Of a stretch of 64,000 nucleotides of DNA, positions 31,801 through 43,800 are shown piece by piece. Position 1 is the first letter of the stretch; the number at the start of each line of letters is the position of its first letter. The notes beneath the pieces are model-generated. The model did not search any database. It was given only the letters and a program-made list of their open reading frames with translations, and was not told the origin of the DNA. Source of the DNA: Strigamia acuminata (Eukaryota; Arthropoda; Chilopoda; Geophilomorpha; Linotaeniidae); assembly GCA_949358305.1 (NCBI GenBank), contig OX442319.1, positions 930,001 to 994,000 on the forward strand, read 5' to 3'. The translations under genes were made by a program, and so were the position numbers.

Positions 31801-34800
31801 TGTGAGTGCTTGAATTTTAACTTTTAACTTTAACTTTATAGTATAAAATGTAATGCATAACTACACTTTAAACTGAAGTAAAATAGAGTTTAGTAAAATT
31901 GTATTTCAGTTTGTATTTTTACCAATTTAAGTTTTACATTTAAAATAGGATAGGAAGTGATGTCATTTTTGCTTTAAAATTGAAGTAAAACACAAAATGT
32001 TTTAATTTTTGAATGCAGCTACTGAATTGCCTATAGACAGAACATACTGACAACAGGGTACTCCTCTGTACTGGACACCCTTCTATACCTGACAAACCAT
32101 GGTTTAAAAACCCAATTTCGAGTAATAAAAAATTTCTAAATTAAACATTTTTTTAAAAATTTGATTTTCTTATACTGTATGTCTAGAAAGCTTTTCTTTG
32201 CAAACCAAGTGGTTCGTGAGGAGAAAGTCGAAAAACTGAGCAACCCTCTAGACATCTTACATTTGGCCTTTGCTAATCTAGAGGGAGTTAGTTCACTATA
32301 CCATAATAGGATAAGATTGTGCTACGCCAAATGTACACAAGTCTTTTTCATACCTCGTTTAGCATTGGCTTCGTCTTCGTCTGCAGTTAAGTCAATTATT
32401 TTGACTGTACCTGGCGATACTGTAGCTAAGGTAGGACGAGCAGTTGTGCCTGTGGGGTTTGTTTGTTTGACTGCTTGATTTGCAACCAAGCGCATAGGTA
32501 TAGGATTTACAGTTGTTGCCTAGAAATAAAAGAAAGACAGAAAATGTATTTAATAACAATATTGGCAGTAATTGAAAAAATGAAGAAATAAAAAAGCCAG
32601 TCAGATACAGTGTATTGGCACCTGATATTAAACAATTATTTTTACTACACATATTTATTGAGCAAACAAAATGCTACACTTACAGCAGAACAATTCACAC
32701 TGAAAATGATAACTACAGTACATCTACTCAACTAGAAGTTATTATATCATATGACAGTTTTACCACACTAATAAATATTCAAATTCATATACAAAGTATT
32801 AATTTAATCCATGCATTTTTGTGACAATTTCTGTAACCTTGGCAGTATGAGTATCTTTATGAAGAAACTTAATAAAAAAAATTAACAAGGAAATTTTTTA
32901 ATTCGAAATATAATCATCACTTTAAAATTTGTCTATTCAGTTGATATCCATGTTTGGAAGCGACAGCGACAGCACCGCACTTAGTTTTACACATTGAACA
33001 GTGAAATGAAAATAATTTTGGCATCTAAGCTTATCACTATGTTTCAATGCTAACATACTTTACAGTTGTTTAATCTCTTAAGTTACAATAGAAGCTATTT
33101 AACAAAATTTTAAGCTTGTCGTTTCGCAGAACCAATGTTGAAAATGGATTTTAATTGATTGAAATATCAATTGTATGTACCAGGTATACATGTTTTAGAA
33201 ACTATTTCCTTAAATGAGTCAAACGTGTTAACAAGACTACAAACAAACAAAGATTTTAAAAAAAAGCAGAGAAATTAACAAAAACAAAACAAAAATATTA
33301 CAGAATTAAATTTCTAACTCAAAACTTTAACTTAGTATACATTTAAGATATAATTTAACACACTTATCATACTAAATGTTGATGCGAAGCCACAAATCAA
33401 TCTCAATGTATATCCACGCGGATTAGAAATGAAACTACTGTATTTTATCGATTAAGAGCCGCGGCCCTTATTCAAAACTGCCATTTTTGTCAGCAATTAC
33501 AATTTTGGTTTTTCGTCTGTTACATTTAATGTAACAAATGAAGTTTGAACGCCAAACGATGAACGAACGGTTCATCGTTTGTGAGGTTAAATACGAAAAC
33601 AATACCGTACTTTTGCTAGGGCCAATGGCCAATGTAGACCACGTAACATTTAGATATTACTTAAGCTAATGAATGAGAGAGAGAGAGTCAGGGTTGAGTG
33701 TTTAACTCAAAACACTTCTTTATTATTTATTCTCAAATTAAGGAAATCATAAGTAATGAAATAATACCAAATGATAATAAATGATAAATGACACTTTAAA
33801 CTCAAGAAATGAATAACACTTTATAAATGGTTTGAATTTACACAAAGCAATCTCGTCACGCCATATACTGGCTGACTTCAACTACTTCGGCTACCTTAGG
33901 AGAACTCTAGTCTCGTAACAATACGGTATTCTTGGTGTCCCAGCCCCAGCTACTATTCGAGGGCAGCTAGAATTCGAGGGCGACTCTTAATCAGAAAAAT
34001 ACGGTATTTGTTCACTTCTGTCAGCCCATCAACATTTTTTATGTTTTTATGTCCAGGCATTACATTTTCAAATATAATATCTCTGCTTGCAGACTACCTC
34101 AAATTAAAGTTATCGTGATTAATTCTTTTACTTTGTCTCGATCCAACATGGGATATTAACTTACTTGTTAGTAAATAAATACCCTGGTGCTGAAAAATAC
34201 TGCAACTTTTTTTCAAATAATTCAAAACCCAAAATACTTTTGGTATCACTTGTTTAAAAGCTGCATACGTAATAATATCAATATTTTTTGTTCATCTGGG
34301 ACCAATAAAAATATAAATCTCAGACTCAAAATATATACAAAAACTATAGAAATAGAAATATTCAGAATCGACAGAATATCAATTTCTCCACTTTTAACCA
34401 TAATTTTGCCAAATAATTTCAGTTCCGTTATTGACTTACCTTCTATCTTAGAGCTATTACGGTAGGATACAAAAATAGTTTCTGAATGCCCCTACCGTCT
34501 GCACCGAAAATAAATAACATAGCGAAAGTGGTGTTGTATTAGAGTTTTCCCAAAAAAAGTAATTATGCAAACATCGTTGAAAAAATTCGAATACAACACC
34601 ACTGGCACTAAACCACCATGCTGTTATATTCGAATATAGCACCATGAAGTTAATTTAAAATTTTTGAATATAAAAAAGTTTATTAAACTATTTTTATACA
34701 ATACGACTCAATCAGCTCTACTAAAGTGATTGTCTCTGTGACATCACCTGTGCTAAATTGTACAACTGATTGGCGTTAGCGATAATTGATGACTGTAAAT

Positions 34801-37800
34801 GAAATAACATAAGGCTTTTATAACCAAGCTGTGCCGTCATTATGCATTGTTTATTTTTAAAAATCTAATGATTATCTATTTGATCGCAACATAACACCAT
34901 GGTGTTGTATTCGAAGACTAGACAATGGTGATATTTTCAGGTAAAGACGGTAGCTAAGGTTGCGTGAAATTGAACCGAAATAAGTAATAATTGTTTTTAT
35001 GTTCAACGTTCAAATTGAACTGAATTCTTTCAAACCAAAATCGAATTGATCTGAATACTCATTTTGAACCAAAATCTTAGATGATTATAAATAAGCACTG
35101 AAGTGTTCATGTGATTGGTCCGCTTAGATCACGTGATAATCACTTCAGCCTGTCATTTATGAGACCCCCTCATGTTTATCGCCAAAAATTGGAATTTTAT
35201 GGCCAAAAATTGTAATTTTATGGCCAAAAATTGTAATTTTATGGCCAAAAATTGTAATTTTATGGCCAAAAATTGGAATTTTATGGCCAAAAATTGGAAT
35301 TTTATGGCCAAAAATTGGAAATTTATGGCCAAAAATTGTAATTTTATGGCCAAAAATTGTAATTTTATGGCCAAAAATTGTAATTTTATGGCCAAAAATT
35401 GTAATTTTATGGCCAAAAATTGTAATTTTATGGCCAAAAATTGTAATTTTATGGCCAAAAATTGTAATTTTATGGCCAAAAATTGGAATTTTATGGCCAA
35501 AAATTGGAATTTTATGGCCAAAAATTGGAATTTTATAGCCAAAAATTGGATTTTTATGGCCAAAAATTGGATTTTTATCGCCAAAAATTTGATCTTTATG
35601 GCCAAAAATTGGATTTTTATGGCCAAAATTTGGATTTTTATGGCCAAAAATTGGATTTTTATCGCCAAAAATTTGATCTTTATCGCCAAAAATTGAATGC
35701 TTTAATCAAAAAATGATTATTTTGGCGTAAAATTGAATTTCTTTGGTCGCAAAAATCAATTTTTTTTTAGTCAAAATATTAATTTTTGTTCCACAATATT
35801 GAATTTTTGTGCAAAATGGAAGATTTTTTTTCAAGGTAATGAATTTTCCGTTTAAAATACTGAATTATTGGTCCAAAATACTGAATTATTGGTCCAAAAT
35901 ACTGAATTTTTGGTCCAAAATACTGAACTTTCGAGCCAAACAATAGAAATTTTGGTCATGAAAACTGAATTTTTGTTCCAAAAAAAATAATTTTCGGAAA
36001 AGCAAAGTTTTGAAAAAAAAATTCAAAAAACTTTGCGGGGAGGGGCACGCCCTCTACCCTGACCGCTGACCCCATCCCTTCAACACAAAAGCGCTTTTCG
36101 AAAATGGCCAAGTCTATACTCTTGTTGAACTCAAAAAGGCCCCCAAATCCCAATTGGTCGAGCCATTTACTGGTGTAGTGATCCAAAAAAATAGACCCAA
36201 ACACCAGAATTGCATTCCAATGTACAGACATTGTAATCGATTGCCTAGATAATGGTCAAAATTTCAAAATTATATGCTTTCCAGGCATAGAAACGAAAAA
36301 AAAGAACAAACAAAAGTTTTATATTTATATGTGCATAAAACTATATTTCATAAATGGATATAACATTTTTTTAATAAGAAAAATCAAAATAATATTAACT
36401 TAAATGATTATAACAATTGCAGAAATAAATAAAAGTCAGAACTACTTCTCCTAGAGGTAGTACAGAATATATGTTAGCAAAGCTAACATGTGCATTGGAA
36501 TGAATGTACTCTGAGTAAAACATGGGAAGAAGTGTTTAATCACAACTCATACATTTACAAAGTAAACAAAGTCATGTGACTTACAAAATAAAGAACAGAT
36601 CATAAAATATAAAAAGAAATTATTCACAGGATATTTACTGTTAGAATGAATCCTTTAGCAGGAAATTTTATACTGAGAAAATGGCACGCACTACTTTGAT
36701 GTTAATCCTTAACAATTCGGCCCCCTAGTGCCATTTCATTTACAAATTATTCAAACCAAACAAAACTGTACAATCTTTATCTTATTATAAGGTTTCGTAA
36801 AACCATCTACAAGGTTACATGTTTCCAACAACTTAATTCCAATTTCACCATCTTTAACTAAATTTCTAATAAAGTAGGTGCGTTCCAATTTCAAATTTGA
36901 AAAACCGATTATACAAACTTAATTATAAAGTCGGTTTTTAACTTTAAACGAGTTAAAAACCAAATCTACAATCAAGTTTTTGATTATCTTGAGCATGCGC
37001 AGTTGCGACTTAAGTGTTCTGGAATCAAGTTCTCTTGATCCCAGAACTAGTTCTGAACAACAAAATGTAAGTTTATTTAAATTAATATTATTATTATTAT
37101 TTATTTACGAACGGGAAATCGGCTGAACATCGGCCGTATTCGATCGCACGAATGCGGCCAAAAATCAGCCACATTCGATCGTAAAATTGCGGCCGAACAT
37201 CGGCCGCATTTTATCATTCCTAGATGCATAATAATGATAAAAATAAATTAAATATACCGGTACTTACTTTTTGTAATATGCTTCAACCGCCAATCTATTG
37301 GATTTTAAAATGGCCACCAGAAATCGGGTCAAAATCCAAAGAATCACCCATTTCAATCCTAACACTTTAGTTGCTGGTGGTGGTCTCACTAATGTCCAAA
37401 CCTTTCTGGTGTGCATTGTTTGTATTTCCTCTTTCATAGCCTTTTGCCATTCATACGCCTAGGAAAATTAATGGCTTCTTCATAACTTTGTGGTATTTTA
37501 ACATTGTAAAACTCTTCCTCTTCAGCTCCTGGTAATGACACCCCACCATCAGGGTACTGAACAAACTAGGAGTGGGAACACTTCACTCATTTACAACATC
37601 GCAAAAGGCATGACGCTGCGCACGCTAAATCACAAACACGTGGCATAAAATTCACACAATTGATCACAGATTTACAACAGGTTGTACCACCTTCTTAGGT
37701 TGTTGAGTAACCATCGCATAGGATTTAGCTGGCTGAACGATCCTGAATTGCTCTTTAATCTTGGGTTGGTTTGGTAACAGATAAAATAAATTTCCCTGTC

Positions 37801-40800
37801 TTTTCGCAGTAAATATCTTCTCCTTCCAGTCTGGGGTGTAACAAGTTATCTGGTCATTAGCCATGATTGACTTTCTGCCGACATCATCTAATTTCGATCC
37901 AGATAGGAGATTTCGTCTCATTCGTTGGTGAATAAAAAAGTATTTTTGAATGTAATCTTTCTCTTCCATCCATCACGGTCCATGAATGTTTGCACAATAT
38001 CTCCTATTCCCTCAATAGGTGATGTGGTTTTCTCTGTTGCTAGATGAACGGATTCTTTGACTTCTTTAAATGTTGCAAACATCTCTCACTGTTTGCAAAT
38101 GTCGCTGGTGGCTCCAGTGTCATACACCCACTCAGCTTGGTCTATATCTTTTCCAATTGTCTCATTACTTAAGCAAGTTTCCATAAGGAATCCTAAATCT
38201 ACCCCAGTTTGTTCTACGTCTTGGACAACCTCATTCAGTATTTTTACTATTGTCCATTACTAAGACTTGCGCTTCACAGTCTCTTGCAATGTGTCTAACT
38301 TTATTGCATCTGTAACATGGCCCCCACAAATGGAGGTCGGTTGCCTTGTTGTTGGCTTCCATTTCCTCTTCCTCGATTTGGTACAAAAGTTCCTCAAAAA
38401 CTTTGTTGATTTCTCTGTTGGTTAAAGTTGCCTCTCTGTTGGACTCTAGACTGACCACGTGTATTTTGTTGTCCTCTAAAGTTTCCTCTGGACTGTCCGG
38501 ATCGTGGACGACTAATTTTCATTCGAATAACTCATCTCACATGAGGTATCAAAAGCTTCTAGGATCCTCCCTTGACCGGTATCCCGTCGTATCTGCTCTA
38601 ATCTTCCTTCCTCTGCAATTAATTCCTTCTCTACCTTGTCTAATTTAAAATCATCGTCTTCCCATCTATAAATGCTCTGGACAATTGGCTGAAAGCTGCT
38701 CTGTAAATAGCGAATAAGCTGAAAAGCCTTATAGATGTCATCTAGCTTATGCTTGGTATCCTCAAGATCCTGTGCTGCTTTTCAAATTCTCGCTGCATAA
38801 ACTCCTATTGACTCATTCTCTTCCAGTTTCAAGCTAAAGAAAATGTCCAACAAGTTCACTACTCTTGCTCTGGAAACTGGTTCAAAATTTTGCTTCAATA
38901 TTTTCCACGCTTCATGAACACTCTTGGTTCCAACGATTAACTGTCTGTATTCTTTCTCTATGGAATAGAAAATGGTGGTATGTGCCCTGATCTTCCTTTA
39001 ATTGAAATTATTAATTTCATGCAAGTCAGCTGCTGCATTCAATACTGGTTGCTTTTCTTGTACCAACATCCTCTATCCAATAAAAGTACTTCAATTCCTT
39101 CTTTCCAAATTGAATAATTGTCTTTTGTCAGTAATGTAATGTTGCGGGCACTTTTGTCATCTTAATTATTTAAAGCCATGATTCAACTCACTTAAATATT
39201 CTTCAAATATGTTACACTGATTCACTAATTATGTGTATATATCTCTCTTAATTATACACAATATATTGCACTATTAACACTTGTGTTGCACAAAATTCAC
39301 AAATACTTCAGAAGCACTTCACTAATTTTTCAAATGCACTTCACTAATTTTTCACAAAATCACTTAAATAAAGTAGTATTCTTGTAAACTTCACACAAAA
39401 ACCATAAATAATATGCAGGATTCTCAGTAATAATGCACAAAAATCTCACTAATATCATACCAACCCCCAAAATATATGTTGAAAAATAGGACTTAAATTT
39501 GGTTTCAATTTAGTCATCAATGAAGTTGATGTGCCTGACCATAGAATAATGAAAATCACATACACTATGCATACATAACCTGAAACACAACTAAGTTACT
39601 TATACAAATGTATGCACAGAAAACACAAAAATTCTCAAGAAAAATAGAAATTCTCAAAATTTTATCAAATTCAGAAAATAAATTGCAAAAATTCACTAAG
39701 TTCACATAATAAATTGCAAAAATTTACTAAGTTCACATAATAAATTGCAAAAATTCACTAAGTTCACATAATAATTTGCCAAATAAATGTTCAAATTTCA
39801 CTTGAAAATAAACACACAGTTCACATAATAATTTGCCAAATAAATGTTCAAATTTCACTTGAAAATAATCACAAAGTTCACTTAATTACTGCTTAGTTCA
39901 AATTTCCTTCAAATTGGGTTGAAAAAAGCTCCAAAAAATCACTCCATATGGTCGAAAATCGCCCGAAAATCGCCGAAAATTGTTCGCCGTCATATTCCTA
40001 ATGTCCTCGTAACGTTTACGCGACGTTTCGCTCGTTGACTAAAAGTCTCCGCGACGTTTTCGCCTCGAAAATTTGCCCAAAACCGCACTTTTCACTTCAC
40101 AAGATGGACGCTGCCATCTTTGTTTCGCCTTGGGTCGCCATATGACCCAATTTTCGCTCTGAATTCGAATAAAATGGTTTCAGCCCTTCTAAATTGACTC
40201 CTGGATTCCACATCCACATTCCTATGTTGAAATCCCCTCCAGGGAATTGCTCCAAACACTGCAGAAATAAACTGCTTGGCTTCACTGCTGTACTTGCATG
40301 GCTGCCATGTTAGCCATGCCCACTGCTGGAAAACTTCTCCAAAGGTCTAATCCAGTAAACTAAATATCACTCCATGTGACTGAGGCCCATAACCAATTGT
40401 TAGCAAAGCTAACGTGTGCAGTGGAATGAATGTACTCACTCTGAGTAAAACATGGGAAGAAGTGTTTAATCACAACTCATACATTTACAAAGTAAACAAA
40501 GTCATGTGACTTACAAAATAAAGAACAAATTATAAGCTATAAAAAAAATTATTCACAGGATATTTACTGTTAGAATGAATCCTTTAGCAGAAAATTTCAT
40601 ACTGAGAAAACGGCACTACTTTGATGTTAATCCCTAACAGTATACAGTCTGGAGTTAGTAGTAATGAGGCTCGACCAATAAAATTTGGGGACCATCTTGA
40701 GTTCAACAAGAGTATAGCCACTGCCTCGTTTCTTTTAGACCCTGCCAATGCTTGTTTAAATTCCAAGTAAAATAGAAAGCATTTTCCTTTTGAATGCAGC

Positions 40801-43800
40801 TACTGAAAATGCGCTAACAAGTAAGTGAAATAAATCGTATGTAATGACATACCTGCACAGATAAGATTTAGCATGGCCATGCTACTGTTAAACAAGTTTG
40901 AAAAAAAGTCCTGTTTTGCTTTTATTTAGCAATACACTTGTTTACCTTCTATTTTTATTGCTTATTGTGAACAATTTCATCAACCAAATAGGCATTTCGT
41001 CAAAACAAGATTGGCGTTTCCTGGAACAGAAACTGAACCGAAACTAACCTCTTTAGTGCTTAATCGGCTTAAAACTGAACCGATCGCATTCGCAAGCATA
41101 CCATACCATCATACCATACCCTACCAACACCAAGGCTTTACCAGTCTTCATATTAAATGTTAACAAGTTGTAGCAAAAAAAAAATATATCGTTCATTCAT
41201 TCATTCATTCATTCATACGTAGAAAATGCATATTTACATACAAAAGGACACTACAATTCATCACATAATTTATCACTAGTTAAAACAAAGTAGAATTTCG
41301 CTGTAACTGTTGACTAGCTATAGTTGATATCAAAGGAATAATTTGGACAACATTCGCACTTGTTGGAGTATTGACAACCGGAAGAAGGACTACATTTTGA
41401 GTTGGCATTAATGTGTGTTCAATTTTTTCCAATTTATTCACACTCGATTGCGTAGGGAATAACGGAATCAGAGAGATACTGGGCCTGCTTTCATTCTTCA
41501 TTTTAGTTGCATCGCTTGTTGAAGGTTGATTAATTGCCTGCTTATGAACAATCATTCGAGGTATTTGTTCAACTTCTGCTACTCTTTTGCTTTTCAATTC
41601 TTCACGCGCTGTGCAACAAAAACAATTATTTTAAAACCAAGATTCACATTCAAGTTCCAATTGGAGTCAAAATGCATTAGTCTGCCTTTCTTTACGAGCA
41701 CTGACGGAACTACTGGACACAAAACGTTGCGTTCAAGTTCAAGTTAAACTTAGCTTACTGTTAGTTAGGCACGGTAGTGAATCTGAACGACAAGTCACAC
41801 GAAATGTGTCAACGTGTGACATAAGCTTACATCTCGTTCGGCTGGTTTTAGGGCCAAAAAATGGCTCTTTTGGCTAAAATAAAAGTGATTTCGTCACATC
41901 AAAATAAACTTTTTTAAACTAAATTTAAATTTTGTGTTGAAAACATTTGAATTTTAGGTCACCCCCTGGATCCACCAGGGGTTAACGTCATTTAGTCAAA
42001 ACACACATGTTTTGTTTTTCTTTTGACTTTTGTATTCTGGGGTGTCCTTCCTTGTAGGCCTCCCTACTCCAGAGAAATAAACAATCTACAGTATTTATTG
42101 TTATTATAACGTAATACAAATGTAAGGCAATTTTAAAAAAATGCCTTTCAATCTTGCGGTCATCATCGGTAAGTTATTCCAACTTTCCATGTTATGTCAT
42201 TAAAAATGAAGATATTGCAACTAACAAATAAGACTACTGAAGAAGAGCTTTGACTTTGCATTTTGACTCCACTTGCATGAATTGCAATTAGAAATAACTT
42301 ATGAGAATTTATTTACCTTCATGAATTAACTTCCAAATCGTAGCAGGCAAAGAAGCAAATTTACTTCTGCCCAAAGGCGAGTCCCGAAACCAAAAGGTGC
42401 AATTGCCGTCCGCCGGATACAAATAAAAGCGACTGTTGCCATTGAGCAACATTGGTGGCCTGGATTGATGAAACTTCTTAAACAACTGCACGGGACAACT
42501 TTCCAATTTGTCAGGTGTTGCATATGCCTTGAGAGGTTTTTTGTTGATTAGTGCACTCATACCGTTTGGGGGACAACTAATCAACTTTGCTTTAGTGGCA
42601 CATTGATGATATTCAACAAATTCTCTGCCATCAGGCTCCTTTAAAAGCTGAAAATCTCCCCAGAGCATATGTAACTGCGCTCTTTGGCTGTGGATTCCCA
42701 AGACGACCGTATTCATGTGCCACAACGCCAGCAGCATGGCTTCTGGATTAAAAAAGCCGACAAGTTTTTTCTTTCGAAGACATTCGATGTCATCATCCGT
42801 GAATGATATATCCACTTGCCTTCGCTGGACAATGTGCACCGGATCCTTGTCTGCATCGTATTCCTTTCGCTTGACCGAAAAAAAGTTGCGGCATTCCAAG
42901 AAAGTGCTGTCGGATTTGATGTTGGCTGGATATTGCTGGACCCTCAGAAACCGGTCTATACTGAAATAGATTGAATTCAGGCTATTTGGTTCGTAGTCAG
43001 ATCCATCACGCTTCTTCAAATTGCCGAAGAATTTGAGCAGCATTCTATTCAGCGTACTTGCCGACACGGATGCAAAGTTTTTTTGGAAGCCGTTGGAAGA
43101 TAACCAGTCACGAAAGACATTTACATCGTGCATAGTTTTGATGATGGTATTAGGAGCATGACCACCAGCCACAAACACCTCTTTCACCTTCTGATCGGTT
43201 AATACGGTCCTATTGTGCAATTCGCTCGCATCATCTGCAACTATTTCCTCCTGCTCTTTCAGCAGCTCTTTAAACAGTTCATGTTTCAGCTGGCTCACTT
43301 GCAGCTCAGCCCCCGTCCTGTTCTTCATAGCGTCCATCACGTCATCTACGTAGTGTGCAATCAGTTCCAACTGCCCTCTGGACAATTCTTTGCAACAAAA
43401 CCACGAATACTCCGACGACAAACAAAGGTAGAGGTTCTTGCAGCCGTTGCAATGCTCGGTGCTCGAGCACGGCCTGTGTTTCATCAGCACTTTGTACGCT
43501 TCTACTGGACAAATATTTGAAAATTCCATTCCAAGTTTCTTCAGCATTTTTCCTTTGTACACCAAGCACTCTTTATTACTAGTGTCTTTCTTCAGCTGCA
43601 CTTGACTCCACTGCAACTGGGCGTGATCCAGAGATGCACCGAGAAGAAATTCGTGGCTTATATGGCACCAAAGACAACACAAAAGTGCTACTGGATCCGT
43701 AATGCCTACAGCTCCCAGGCGACTAAGGCAATTCAGTTGCGAGATGAACATTTTCTCGGGAAGTTCTATTAGTCGAAGAAGAAAAGCTTGGCGGGAAGAC

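Larger units (their letters stand above)
36472..40639 (-). mobile_element. Decayed Copia element with half-tRNA primer site
   Basis: LTRs of about 243 and 242 bp (36472-36714, 40398-40639; TGTTAGCAAAGCTAAC to CTAACA) and near-matching flanks ATATA/GTATA. On the minus strand, GGTTATGGGCC three bases inside the right LTR matches the Drosophila copia-type primer site for the anticodon half of initiator tRNA-Met. Gag begins at ATG 39179 but has a stop at codon 6. Recognisable later are a zinc knuckle CYRCNKVRHIARDC (about 38300) and pre-integrase motif RRNLLSGSKLDDVG (37664-37969). RT is only a fragment near 37300-37520, and a family G block (36890-37225) has inserted. Non-functional. Confidence 0.85.
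36119..40712. mobile_element. TIR element, family F, host of a Copia insertion
   Basis: Ends CTCTTGTTGAACTCAA and TTGAGTTCAACAAGAG, flanked by TA. The 4.2-kb Copia element at 36472-40639 splits it. The copy at 20270-20657 shows the join without the insertion (TAGTAGTTTACAGTCTGGAG). Confidence 0.65.

Noticed and set aside
35153-35716. Long repetitive frames on both strands as protein genes
   Set aside because: They follow from a 21-bp tandem unit free of stops; no start context, splice signals or homology.
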